This document shows positions 20,063 to 31,300 of a DNA stretch of 64,000 nucleotides, piece after piece. Origin of the DNA: Lepidodermella squamata (lineage: Eukaryota > Gastrotricha); NCBI GenBank assembly GCA_047495785.1, contig JBLDXI010000003.1:1612001-1676000 (forward strand), written 5' to 3'. A program made the position numbers and the translations under genes. The notes beneath the pieces are model-generated. The model was not told where the DNA came from, did not search any database, and was given only the letters and a program-made list of their open reading frames with translations. Each line of letters begins with the position of its first letter. The stretch's first letter is position 1.

Positions 20063-20372
20063 GGGTGTGACTTTTTTCATCCGACCAATGTCTTATTTCT
20101 TATTCCATCCGACAACAAGAAATGTGACTAAAATCATCCGACATGAAAATAGCAATTTTCTCGATTTTCCCGAGTTCGATTTTTCCGTAGGGGCATACCT
20201 ATTTCATGCATCCTGAACCGGTTGAATTTTATGGTGAAAGATTTATGGCGATCCGAGTTGTCACTATTTTACTGTAATTTTGTGAACATATGAGAAAGAA
20301 AGTCGCCAGGTTTTAGTCGCATTTTTGCTTGTCGGATGAAATAAGACACTGGTCGGATAAAAAAAGACATTG
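20063..20372. repeat. MITE-like element with ~65-bp imperfect inverted repeats
   Basis: The left arm contains CATCCGACCAATGTCTTATT and TCCATCCGACAA. The right arm carries the inverse (TTGTCGGATGAAATAAGACA, then TGGTCGGATAAAAAAAGACA). The core of about 180 bp is noncoding. It lies about 60 bp from the previous element, so this is a nested or preferred insertion zone. Confidence 0.6.
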
Positions 20373-20623
20373 GCCTGATGTCAGTTTTAAGCTGGAGCAA
20401 GTTTTAAAGTAGAGCAAGGGAAAGAAGCAAACAGTCCCTGAATACTTATGTACATGCAAAATGTCGTTTTCGGGTAAACTTATCACATATTCGCTTTGGT
20501 TAGACGCTGAAAAAGCCTCGGAATCTGCTTGACGAGGAGAAGGCGTTAGGTTATTAAAAATTGAAAACAAAACAAAACTATTACTTTTCGATTTTTAATA
20601 TGAATTTGAAAATTTGGCGAAAA

Positions 20624-21620
20624 AAATAGCACTCGCCGACACGGTCAACTACGGCGCTGACACGTTGCCGGTAGGCCAATGGTAAACTACGGCGCCGTAG
20701 CGATTCCGCAACTTTTTGAAAATGTCCCCTGACTTCAAATGTATGAAATCTAACAAAATATCATATCACCAATCAGGGACTCGGGTTGGCCAATAAGCTT
20801 TAATATGAGCCGGTGAAAAAAGGTCACGTTAACAGTAATGAAAAATCAGGTAACTGCTTCAGATAACAGTCTTGCTGTTGAAAACATTTGAAAGTATGTT
20901 TAACCGTGAACTGATGTATTCAATAACTACCTGGACGTCAACAGTAACAAGGCGGAGCAGAGAATGATGAACTTGCTACGGTTCGAACTGACCAATGTGC
21001 CCTTGAAGTAGTTACACCTGTTATGTCGAGGGGCAATTGGCTGATTTCAAACTAGAAAATGATAGCCTGATTTTGCTGGTTCCTGAAACTAAATTCTAAA
21101 ATCGTGGGTGGCAAACGGGTTCCCTGGAATCCCAGCTATCACATGCATACGCTGGAACCCGCCCGCCATCAACCACCTGGTCAACCTGGGTATCCAAAGT
21201 TCCCTATAACATAGCATTTTGGACTGACTCTAGAGTTTGGTATCCAGCCTAATTTCACGGGTTCCGAGGACTCCCATTCCTATCGCGGGTTGTCAACACC
21301 TATATTTAAGACACTTCTTTGTATGCAAATCGCTGCATCTATCCCTCGGGATTCAACCGATATACATTCAGCCTATGACATTCAATACATGCTGATTGTT
21401 TGAAAATGTGTAACCTAACTGAGGTTTTCAGTTTTCGACTTGTTTTCAGGTAGCCTATCTCTTATCGACAGAGTATGCGAAAATTCTTGAAAATCCCATT
21501 ACGATTTTAATGTTTTAAAAAATGTTTTGAGCTGGCCGTAGCACTGTGGTAGCGCTGAAATAGCAGTCGCCGTAGCGCTACCGTAGTGGCCCCGTAGTTG
21601 TGCTATTTGAGTGCTATTAT
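20624..21620. repeat. Possible ~1 kb inverted-repeat element
   Basis: AATAGCACTC near 20625 is matched by its inverse GAGTGCTATT near 21610, and AACTACGG/CCGTAGTT words follow in mirrored order, but the ends are short and imperfect. The interior contains no convincing ORF. A decayed element is possible; chance similarity among CCGTAG-rich repeats is the alternative. Confidence 0.25.
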
Positions 21621-22360
21621 TTAACAAAAATAGCCTAACGCCATGATAATCGCCTGTAAATGTGAACTGGATGAGATCTGCACGAGATTGCATACCCTGA
21701 AAAACCAAGGTTAAAAATTGCTAAAATTTTCAGCTCATGATTTTTGCGTTTTTGCTCAAAACTGAACAGAGCATTTGCTTCCGTGTTGCAGGATCCGCGT
21801 GGTCTCGTGGCATGAATAGCTCCGAGGCGGTGTTTTCTTTCATTGTTTTACCCTTCGTCAATAAAAGTGTGATGTCGAAATGCGTTAAGTTTGGTTCTGC
21901 TGCAATTTGGTTGATTTGTGTTGCACTGTGGTTTTAAGCGGTCAAAAAGTGAGACGCGTAAAAGCGTTAAGTTTGCCATTCATCGATTTCAGTATGACCA
22001 AATGGCGGAATGGAAATGTTTTATTTGGCGTCCTCCTTTTATGGCTGGAAATGCAACGAGGCGAATCCCAAGTTGATTGTATGAGTTTCCAGGGATTTAT
22101 TTTATTCTTGAGACTCTCGGTGTCATATTCGTCCTGTCAGTGTGTCCAAAGTTCCAAAAGTATCCTACTCAGTTCCATTACTAGATAAGTCTGTGTTAGG
22201 GATATAATCAGCCCAAGAAAAAAACTAGAATGGTATATATATATATATACAGAGCCATCGCATAAATGTGTTATTAAACTGATTTTCTTGAAAGTAATCA
22301 GGTTCCAAGTTTCACAGGACGGTAGAGAATAACAATGCATTTTAGGACCTTCAATTTAGT
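21621..22360. other. Intergenic, no gene supported
   Basis: Short ORFs at 21737-22188 have no recognisable features. A TA microsatellite lies at 22233-22250. Confidence 0.45.
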
Positions 22361-22745
22361 ACTTTTATATCTTTGCTGCACATAAGTTTGTTACGAGCAG
22401 CAAAATAACCACCCTCTTTAGCAATGCGAGAGTTGATTTGCTCATCCATCTTCCGAGACATTTGAAGTGACGTTTTCTACTATTTTGCCATCCAGTTAAA
22501 GTTGACAGCCTTTATCCTACCCAACAACTACAATCGTCTTAGTATTGCTAATCTGCAGTTCCAATTCGTGACAGGCATTATTGAAAACATCTAGCAGCCG
22601 TGAAATCTCTCCGCTACTCATCTCTATCAAAGTGCTATCATCTGAAAGCGCAATTAAATTCAGCATATTTTTATTTTCCTTATCCAGATTCACACTGACC
22701 ATGGGGAACCCGTCTGGAGTATAATTCTCTTACATACCTAGTCAA
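22361..22745 (-). mobile_element. Non-LTR retrotransposon reverse transcriptase remnant
   Basis: On the - strand, ORF 22517-22702 reads LNLIALSDDSTLIEMSSGEI and then LLDVFNNACHELELQISNTK, followed by TIVVV. This is the palm of a LINE-type reverse transcriptase: the catalytic (F/Y)ADD box, here LSDD, and then the LN...K.GL.IN..KT motif. Past the stop at 22517 the homology continues in shifted frames (LDGKIVENVT, then EQINSRIAKEGGYFAARNKL and MCSKDIKV), as expected for the RT thumb. Stops and frameshifts show that it is dead. No 5' part, endonuclease or poly(A) tail is seen. The clade cannot be assigned from this fragment. Confidence 0.75.
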
Positions 22746-22921
22746 ATGTTGCTGAGGAGAGTTCTCTCATTTTCATCTTTATTGCTCAGTTGGTTGAGTA
22801 TTATCAACATAGTTCAATTGCAAATTCCAAGAAGCTAATTTCACGGACGTGTGATAGCAAAAGCACATTTAAATATTCGTTCAATCGCTCGTGACATGGG
22901 TCCACAATTCAGATCAGGAAA

Positions 22922-24579
22922 TCATAAAGCAACTTGTTTGCGAAAAAAAACAAAAAGCATGGCGATTTGAACGTTGAGGAATGAATTTGGCGGTTGATTA
23001 AGTGACAGTGCCCCGCTACTCATGCCTCCAGTGCTGATTTTTGCTGTAGTCTTGACTATCTCTTGGGTTGTTTCAGCTTTCTTATATTCAGCATGTCTTA
23101 GTAAAATAAAAAACGTGAGTTTTCGACATTTTCGCAATGAACCAAATACTTACTTTTCTAGACTGAGTAAAATCTTTCGGTTCCATTTATGAGGGCAGCG
23201 GTCCAGGTACCTCAACCGTTCCTGGTGAGCAGATAGCAGCGCAGTTTTGTTCCACAGAAACTTGTAACCCTCAAACGTCCACTCCAACGGATTGAGCGTG
23301 TTGTATCGATTCGCATTCCCCTCGCAAAATCGCGGTCTGTCCACGTGATCTTCATGCATAGACGCGCAAATTCCATCTCTCAGTTTGGCATCTAGCGCAT
23401 TCTTTTCGCCCTTGAATGTTTCATAATTCCAATGAACGGCCAGAGACGGGCGTTGACGGTCGAAGTATAACTGATGCAGACCAGACTCGGTTCGGTTTTT
23501 CACCTGGCCTTCTGGAACCTTGCCTTTCCAATCCGGCTCCCGCTCTCGAATAGTCCAGTAGTACTCATCGTGTTTGTAATACCATAAATAGGCACACATT
23601 ATATTAAACTGAGAGTATGTTGATTCCGAAGCAATGTGCGCGAAAGCTTCATCAAAGGTTGTTTTGTTCAGGCGTGCCCTAATGTGCTCACGTATGAGTG
23701 GAAGATGCGCAGTTTTGATAATGACAGGGAAAGATGCCATGCAATTCATCGGTTCTGTTTTAAGAGAAACATTTATTAATAGTTACATTATGGAGAAGTT
23801 CCTAATACCAAGCTGTCCAATCACTTCATGAGTAACTCTAGGGACCAATGGCCACCATTTTGGGTCGTAAGGCTTACCGAAAAGCCCTCGAATAATTGGC
23901 TTGTCCCCGACGAACAAATCGTATTTATGAACACGAGTTATGAAAACCGCATCGCTGTCCAGGAAACCGACATATTCAGATGTCGTAAAATTGTCTGCCC
24001 AGAACATGACCCATTGCTGGCGGTCCCAGCCCCGTTTGAACTTCGTGGTTGGAAAGTTGTAACCCACTCGAAGTCCAGTTTCTTCGGCTATTGTTACTCC
24101 GGGGGTGACTTCAATCCCTCGCAATTTGTTTGCGAAAACTCCAACGTCTTTCGCCTCGCCATCTGTGATGATTTGAAGTTTCAGACTGTCAATAGGCCAG
24201 AATAGTAGGAGGGATGGCATAATGTAGCGGCGAACTTCGTTGAGACCCGCTTCATTGGGAGGAACTGGCAGTAGCAATTCAAGATCGACACCCCATTTGT
24301 AGAACTCGTTGCATTCCGATCGATTGGATTCGATTCGAGCGGTCGTCGATAGAACAGAGGTCAGATTCCTTTCTGAAAACGTACTCTAATAGTCGCAACT
24401 CTCTACTTGATAAGGATCAAAATACCTCTGGTAATTGCAGACATTTCGACTTCTCTTGACTTTTTGGCAGTCGATTTTTGGGATTTAGGTGAATCATGTT
24501 GCTTCCTCTGCGTCAGAAAGACCAACAGAATAATAATTATAACTGCTGGGAGTAACGCCTTCTTGATCAGTGGCATCAT
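22922..24579 (-). CDS. Type II membrane glycosyltransferase-like protein, copy 2
   Basis: Four exons chain in phase: 24426-24579, 23809-24372, 23154-23754, 22922-23096, giving 497 residues. Introns are 53-57 nt, and the first three junctions match copies 1 and 3. Start ATG 24579 (MMPLIKKALLP) opens a short cytoplasmic end and one helix (AVIIIILLVFL), then a Lys/Ser-rich stem. The conserved domain has PSLLLFWPIDSLKLQIITDG, RGWDRQQWVMFWADN, the DSD motif in YVGFLDSDAVF, and CAYLWYYKHDEYYWTIRERE. Exon 4, the least similar part, ends LNVQIAMLFVFF. I infer a Golgi-type transferase with GT-A fold; the family was recognised only from architecture and the DxD-like motif, so the chemistry is uncertain. 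It sits about 4 kb upstream of copy 1, on the same strand. Confidence 0.72.
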
Positions 24580-24679
24580 CACGCTTGATTATTACTGGCT
24601 TTGATGTAACAAGTGAGTAAATTGTTAAGTGTGATTTGGAAGACTGTGATCCAAGAAAATTTTCAAAACAGCTTAAAGC

Positions 24680-24905
24680 CAGGCTGAGATTTGACTGACT
24701 AAATCCAACCCCGTTTTTTCTATGGCCGCACCGATCACGCGCTTACTTGAGATGCGTTGTGACGCTCTCTCTGAGCCACGCCTAATAAACTACGCCCAGC
24801 TGCACCACCTACTGACAAACTGACCACTGGACAATAGCTATTTTGCGCAATGCATGGTGTCGTGATAAATTTACGCTACACTCATGCTTATCTGTAATCT
24901 TTGCG
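24680..24905 (-). promoter_or_regulatory. Upstream region of transferase copy 2, shared with copy 3
   Basis: This block aligns with 28145-28360 upstream of copy 3. Shared words include GATTTGA, TGGCCGC, TCACGCGC, ACGCCCAGC, CGCCACCTAC or a close variant, GACAATAG and GCTACACTCATGCTTATCT. It starts about 100 bp before the ATG, so it probably includes the promoter. The role is inferred from position and conservation. Confidence 0.45.
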
Positions 24906-25578
24906 GGTTCATAAAACACGCCTATTTTAGACGGAAAAAGAAGAGAAAACTGGGTTATGGACAATCGGATTTTTGCCCTGGATAAGTCATTCCTCGCCAT
25001 AGTACACTTTTTGTCCAGTCCCAATTATGAGCTAACAAGGTAATTTTGACTCGCAGGGATACGCTTTTCGCCTTATTCATTGTCCCCCGTGAAAGTGTGC
25101 TATAGGAGATCGACATCACCCTCCTCAGCATCTTCACTTATACAACTCGGCTTTGTTTCTTTCTGTTGCTCGCTTTTTTTATTCCACATGTCAACATCTT
25201 TACAGCCATCACTTGAGATTTGTCTGTGCTTCTCGTTGCCTAGGCGGGAAAAGAATGTCTCTACAAATCACAGTTATTTCAACCTAGTTGAAACTTGACT
25301 CATATTGCACATATATGGCATCTCGCCCATATAGGCGTTAACATATTCTATACACACATGGGCGTACTACGCCTTGGGCCATATTTTAGTACTGGCGCTC
25401 ACGACTCAAGACACTCACGACTCTGGACACATAATTTGCGCTCGCTAACAATGACTTATCATTTCGACTGATAAAACGGCTGATTAGCTTTGACTTATAT
25501 AAAAGTAGAAATTTATAAAACTATTAATCGGTAATTTAAAGGAATGCATACCATTTCATAGGACCATATCAAACTACT
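24906..25578. other. Intergenic, no gene supported
   Basis: No recognisable gene. Short ORFs (24809-25137 -, 25080-25298 +) have no domain features. Confidence 0.45.
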
Positions 25579-25862
25579 CTAGGAAAAAAACCAGGTTTAT
25601 TGGCGGATTTTATCCGGGAGCCAAATTGAGTCTTCATTTTGCATGCAAAAAACTAGGCTAATTAGGGGGGCACAGTATGGGATATAAGCATATCCTAGCT
25701 TTTATTCCATTGTGTGACATTGTGAGAAAAATCTAGGTTATTAGCTCTAGGATAGGCTATCCCATCCTGTGTCCCCTAATTAGCCTAGTTTTTTGCATGC
25801 AAAATGAAGACTCAGTTTGGCTCCCGGATAAAATCCGCCAATAAACCTGGTTATTTTCGTAG
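25579..25862. repeat. Foldback MITE with ~110-bp near-perfect inverted repeats
   Basis: The left arm runs from CTAGGAAAAAAACCAGG through CCGGGAGCCAAATTGAGTC and TGCATGCAAAAAACTAGGCT to about 25690. The right arm, read inversely from 25862, repeats this with few mismatches. The central loop of about 55 bp is noncoding. The total of 284 bp and the high arm identity suggest recent insertion. It abuts the 5'-splice-like end of the small ORF at 25883. Confidence 0.82.
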
Positions 25863-25882
25863 TGATAAGCAACGGTTAATAC

Positions 25883-26085
25883 CTACATGTGGGCTATCAG
25901 GATCCTTATCGCCGTAAGGATCAGGATGCATCCCGATGGGGTGTGTTCCGTCAATGACACGAGTAAATAGTCCGGTGTTAGACATGTATTCGAGCAACAT
26001 TAGCCAAGATTTCACTTTGTAGTAAATGAAATTGGTGCGGCAACCCAAGTGGTATGACCGAAATGACCAAATGAATAAGTTTCAT
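25883..26085 (-). pseudogene. Small secreted-peptide-like exon with a frameshift
   Basis: From ATG 26085 the - strand reads MKLIHLVISVIPLG, a signal-like start. One extra G then moves the open frame to the next one, which runs CRTNFIYYKVKSWLMLLEYM and then a segment containing DGTHPIGMHPDPYGDKDPD. It ends at a GT donor-like site (GTAG|GTATTA) before 25883. No downstream exon was found, and the MITE begins 20 bp further on. It could be a broken gene or a sequencing error in a real one. No known family was recognised. Confidence 0.3.
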
Positions 26086-26507
26086 TTTACGTCCTCTGTA
26101 GGTATGAAAATGATATGCTAATATTTAGGGGATGACCGCTCGATTTGAGGGGATGGCCAGGGGGTGGGTAGGGGATGGCTGGATAAATCTCTGTGCTCGA
26201 CGCGAATCCACTATGTACGTTATCGTTCGGTGGGACAAAACGTGCCTACAACACTACAACACTACAACACTAATGCCACTAATGTCGAAAAGATTCATCC
26301 AGAGCTTTTTGTTTTTTAGTCAGCTTTTCCCTTGTCAAGAACTCTGTAAGAATTACGGCCGAATGACAACAACTGACAAGTGATTCCGAGTGGCTAATGC
26401 AACAAAACTTATCTCTGTTGATCTTTATTTCTTCACGGACGTTAGATAGTAAAAAGCTAAGCCATCTGAACGTTCCTTTGTTCGTATGTGCCATGAGTCG
26501 CGTCGAA
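26086..26507. other. Intergenic, no gene supported
   Basis: Contains a short tandem CTACAACA repeat near 26248-26270. No gene recognised. Confidence 0.45.
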
Positions 26508-28001
26508 TTAAAATAAGCAAATCGTCAAACATGAGATATTTTGAAAAACAAGATAAAAGACAAAAAGCATGGTGATTTGAAAGTTGAAGATTGAATTTGG
26601 TGATTGAACACGCGTCTGTGAACCGCTACTCACAATTCCAGTGACAACTGCTGCTGTAGCCGTGGTTGTTTTGGTTTTGCTTAGCGCGGAATAGAAAACA
26701 TCCGCCACAGAATTCCACAGAAACTTGTAACCCTCAAACGTCCACTCCAACGGATTGAGCGTGTTGTATCGATTCGCATTCCCCTCGCAAAATCGCGGTC
26801 TGTCCACGTGATCTTCATGCATAGACGCGCAAATTCCATCTCTCAGTTTGGCATCTAGCGCATTCTTTTCGCCCTTGAATGTTTCATAATTCCAATGAAC
26901 GGCCAGAGACGGGCGTTGGCGGTCGAAGTACAACTGATGCAGACCAGACTCGGTACGGTTTTTCACCTGGCCTTCTGGAACCTTGCCTTTCCAATCAGGC
27001 TCCCGCTCTCGAATCGTCCAGTAGTACTCATCGTGTTTGTAATACCATAAATAGGCGCAAATTATATTGAACTGAGAGTATCTGTATCGTGAGGCAATAT
27101 GCGCAAAAGCTTCGTCAAAAGTTGTTTTGTTCAGGTGTGTCCGAATGTGCTCACGAATGAGTGCGAGATGTGAAGTCTTGATGATAACAGGAAAATATGC
27201 CATACAATTCATCGGCTCTGTTTTGAGAGAAACATTTCTTTATATCAAAGCATCAGGGGAATTCCTAATACCAAGTTGTCCAATCACTTCATGGGTAACT
27301 TTAGGGACTTTTGGCCACCATTTTGGGTCGTAAGGCTTGCCGAAAAGCCCTCGAATAATAGGCTTGTCCCCGACGAACAAATCGTATTTATGAACCCGGG
27401 TTATGAACACCGCCTCGCTGTCTAGGAAGCCGACATATTCAGATTTCGTATAATTGTCTGCCCAGAACATGATCCATTGCTGACGGTCCCAGCCACGTTT
27501 GAACTTCGTGGTCAGAAAGTTATAACCGACCCGGAGTTGAGTTTCCTTGTCTATTGTTACTCCGGGGGTGACTTCAATCCCTCGCAATTTGTTTGCAAAA
27601 ACCCCAACGTCTTTCGCCTCTCCATCTGTAATGATTTGAAGTTTCAGACTGTCAATAGGCCAGAATAGTAGGAGGGATGGCATAATGTAGCGGCGAACTT
27701 CGTTGAGACCCGCTTCATTGGGAGGAACTGGCAGTAGCAATTCAAGATCGACATCCCATTTGTAGAAAACGTTGCATTCCGATTGGTTAACTTTGATTCG
27801 AGCGGCAGTCGATCGAACGGATGTCAGATTCTGCTCTGAAAAACGTACTCCAGTCACAACTTTCAATTTGATAAGGACCAAAATACCTTTAGTAATAGCA
27901 GTACTACCTTGCTTCCACCGCGACAGTATGACAATATTTGCCAAAAGAAAAATGATTATAACTACCAAGAATAAAGCCTTCGCTTTCAGTGGCAACATCA
28001 T
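26508..28001 (-). CDS. Glycosyltransferase-like protein, copy 3 (domain truncated)
   Basis: Three exons chain in phase: 27887-28001, 27272-27835, 26508-27217, giving 462 residues. Intron 1 is 51 nt, a multiple of three without a stop, so it can be misread as coding; its GT..TTTTTCAG ends align with those of copies 1 and 2. The N-terminal helix is ALFLVVIIIFLLANIVI. The DSD motif is changed to DSE (YVGFLDSEAVF), unlike the other copies. Exon 3 lacks the 32 residues after KFLWN that copies 1 and 2 end with (NKTALL...SLEK); it runs instead into a Thr-rich tail resembling the last exon of copy 2. A deletion fused exons 3 and 4. The altered acidic motif and lost segment suggest reduced or lost activity, so this may be an expressed but inactive copy or an early pseudogene. 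Confidence 0.62.
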
Positions 28002-28144
28002 TTTTGATTATTTGTTCGTGTGTATGTGTGCCCTTGGTCTCAAATATTATTGCTGACTTGGATGTAACATGCTGCGAGTAAAATGTAATGTATCAAGACT
28101 CAAATCCAAGAATATCTTAACAGCAGCTCAAAATTGTGGGCTGG

Positions 28145-28360
28145 AATTTGATTGACTTAGCCCGAGACAGTCTTTTCCGATGGCCGCGCCGGTCACGCGC
28201 CTGCCTAAGATGCGTATCTGAGTCACGCCTTATATTAAGATTACGCCCAGCCGCGCCACCTACCGACAAAACTGACCGTAGACAATAGGTTGTTCGCAGA
28301 ATGCATTGCGGCGTGATAAAATTATGCTACACTCATGCTTATCTTTAATCAGAATTTAAT
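28145..28360 (-). promoter_or_regulatory. Upstream region of transferase copy 3, shared with copy 2
   Basis: Counterpart of 24680-24905, with shared words such as TGGCCGC, GTCACGCGC, TACGCCCAGC, GACAATAG and GCTACACTCATGCTTATCT. It lies about 140 bp before the ATG. Probably a duplicated promoter. Confidence 0.45.
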
Positions 28361-31300
28361 CTTTATAGTTTAATATAAGCTTTATTTAGGCGTATTCCAT
28401 CCCTAGAATAAAATAAGGGTAAACTGGGTGATTGAAATTGGATTTTCAGCTTGTGAAATCCCGTCAAATAGGGCCCTGAGAGCACCCTATTTGACCGATT
28501 TCTAAAATTTACCTGAACTTATGATCAAAAGTGATCATGAGTTAGCGTGTGAAAACTCTAGCCGGTTTTAATTAGTGACCAACGTGTTTCGCGTTGGATA
28601 TGTTCTGCTGATATTAGGATCAGGATGTTCCAGTGACCTTGTCAACCTCTGCTTGCCACCAAACGCAAAACAATGATGAAGATCGTCCTCTTCAGAGCCA
28701 TCCTCACTGCAATGACTTTTTCAGGTATCCCATGACTATTTTTATTTCAGGTGGACTCCTGATATTTGTTTGCTTCTTTTCGACTTTCTGGTAAATCCAG
28801 GGCGAAAAAACAGACTGGCCCCAAAACCAGGAAAGAATTGTGCTCGAGAATCACTCAATTCACTCATCTAACAAGAAACACTTTTCAGATCAGCTATGCA
28901 TTCAAGTTGGCATCCATACAAAAGTAATAATAGGCGAATCCATACTCAAATGGATGGGTACAAGGCACCATCAATAACGCTCTTAATAGCTTCAAGGCCG
29001 GCTTTTGCCATCATCGAAACAGTAACTCAGTAGGTGATGCTTGATGCGTGGGCGCAAAAATGCTGATGATCATAACTTCCCCCGTCATGCAATAACTGCT
29101 GAATGGAAGCTGCATATACAGTGTGTGTTGCGATTTTTACTACCGTCTGAGCGCCTGTCGGGCGTGGCTAAGCTGTTTACAGGCCTCAGCGGCTGAAACG
29201 TGTTTCCGGGGCATAATATTGATGCGCGCGCACACAATATTATGTGAATGTGCGCGATTTTTGTGCGCAGTATAAGTATATGAATGAGCCGCGCCTGTCC
29301 GTTCCACTCAGGTTCTTCGCCGAGATATCGATGACGGCCGAAACGTTGGAGCCAGGTGCAGGACGGCTTAGGGTCGGCCAAGTTCACCACTCCACAATAC
29401 ATATTTCTTGAGAAGCTTCTACATAAATCTCACCCTATAGCATTCAACACACCAGTTTCTGAATTCGGTCCGATTACTCCTGATTTGTTACTCCTCGAGA
29501 TTAAGAAATGGTTAGGAGTGGAAATGGAATCAGCTTTCAGCTATCATCTTTTAAAGTTTGCGCTGATAAGTTCAAAGTACTTTCCTTATCTTTCAGTGGG
29601 GAGTTTACTAACATAATTCATCTTAAGTTTCTTGCCACAGCGAGTGTGGTCCAAATGCAGCCTCCGGAGCCTTTTAGGCTCTTTTCGAGGTTTTTTAGGC
29701 TCCGCAGCGATTTTTGGTGGCTCCTGATACCTTTAAATTAGCTTACTTTGAACGAAGTAAGCTGAAATATGCTGGGGAGACTCCGTCGTCATTTTATGCT
29801 CCGACCACATACTCCTAAAACTTTGGGCATGGAATACAATGCGTAAAATTATGCGTACTCACTGGTGATGCCTCGTTTTTGTATCAGCATCTTGATTAGA
29901 GTTAGAGCGATGATTCATCGCCCAAATGGTCATAATCCCATTTTAGTTCTATATACCTAGGTAATTCTGGTTATTTTTTATTTTACTACGGGAAATCTCG
30001 AGAAATTTCGTCGAAAATACGCCGAGAATCAAATTTTAGGTCTAAAATATACGAACCCATATTTATGCCCTTCAATGCAAAAATTGATTGAAAGCGATCC
30101 GCACTTGGACATCATTGTACCCTATGGGCATGTCCCTCTGTGTAAAATGATCCTAAATTGGATCATTTTAGGCTCTTTATACCGCCTGTTTACCTGGAAT
30201 TGAGGCATTGGAATTGCTGTTTCAGGCAAAATGTATATAAAAAAATCCACCTGAGTAAGGAAATTGGTGACTTCGGGCTTCAAAAAATCGAAAGCTGAAC
30301 GAATAAATAGCCAATAGGTACTATAGGTACTAGTACTTAATGAGGCTGTTGATTTTTATTAAATTTCCCCGAATTTAACGGACAAAAACAGGTGGAAAAT
30401 GTTTCAGCAACAATGCGCAATTCTTCATTCGCAATTATTTGTGTTTCATTTCTTGGCAACTTTCATTAATTAGGTTAAAATTGCGTTTGAAGATTTCTAT
30501 CTAATAATTGACAAATGTCACTCACCATGTTGGATTGTTGTTCAGCTATAACTTACCAATTTTTTATAGGTTATATTGTATAACAGCCTTTTAGCTAATA
30601 TATCGCAGCGTCCATTATTTGTGATGCCATTTTTTTATACACAAAAAAAAGACCGCAATCAATACAGGCATCGGTTATCTGTGTATAACATCAAGCCCAG
30701 CTTTTTCGCGAGAGCCGCCGCCGCATAGCAGCTCACGCACTTCATTACACGCGCAACACGCGGCGCGGTTAACAAGGCAATGAACAGGCGCGCACTTTTT
30801 GCGCTGGCGGGCGCACGCGCGCAGCAAATAATAGCCGGCGCTCACGCTACGAATCGACCGGCTAGCCGCAGCATCGCCACCACCAAACTTGCGATCACAC
30901 AACAAACTATATAGCTAGCTGGGCCTGACTTATACCTCGCGATAGATAATTTATTTTCCGAGGTATATAATATCAGGCGGCTATAACGGCGCACGCGCGT
31001 GATCATGATAATAGTAATAATAATAATAGTATTAATAATAGACTACTGGTTTCATTTCTCAGGTGCTGCGTCATGTGCGGGTTTTTTGCTGCTGTTATCT
31101 TGCCCCACACCCTGCGCGCGCACGCTCGCGCGAGAAACAAGACCTGAGCCGAACCGGCCTTTTATCATAATAACACCTGGGTAGTAGCGCGCAGTTGATT
31201 TTTTCCACCACCACCACCACCAACATCTCATCGCCTTAACAATTACGGAAAATCAAAAATCAAGGTGTTGATATTGTGTGAAGCGTGTCGGTCCGGCCTT

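Noticed and set aside
27836-27886. Continuous coding through transferase copy 3 exons 1-2
   Set aside because: The 51-nt segment has GT..TTTTTCAG ends aligned with introns in copies 1 and 2, so it is treated as an intron.
28673-28800. Signal-peptide-like ORF starting MMKIVLFRAILTAMTFSG
   Set aside because: It stops after a few codons; a 26-nt intron would be needed to extend it, too short to accept, and no further homology is seen.
30675-30905. GC-rich - strand ORF (76 codons)
   Set aside because: It reflects base composition only; Arg/Cys/Ala-rich with no domain or signal.
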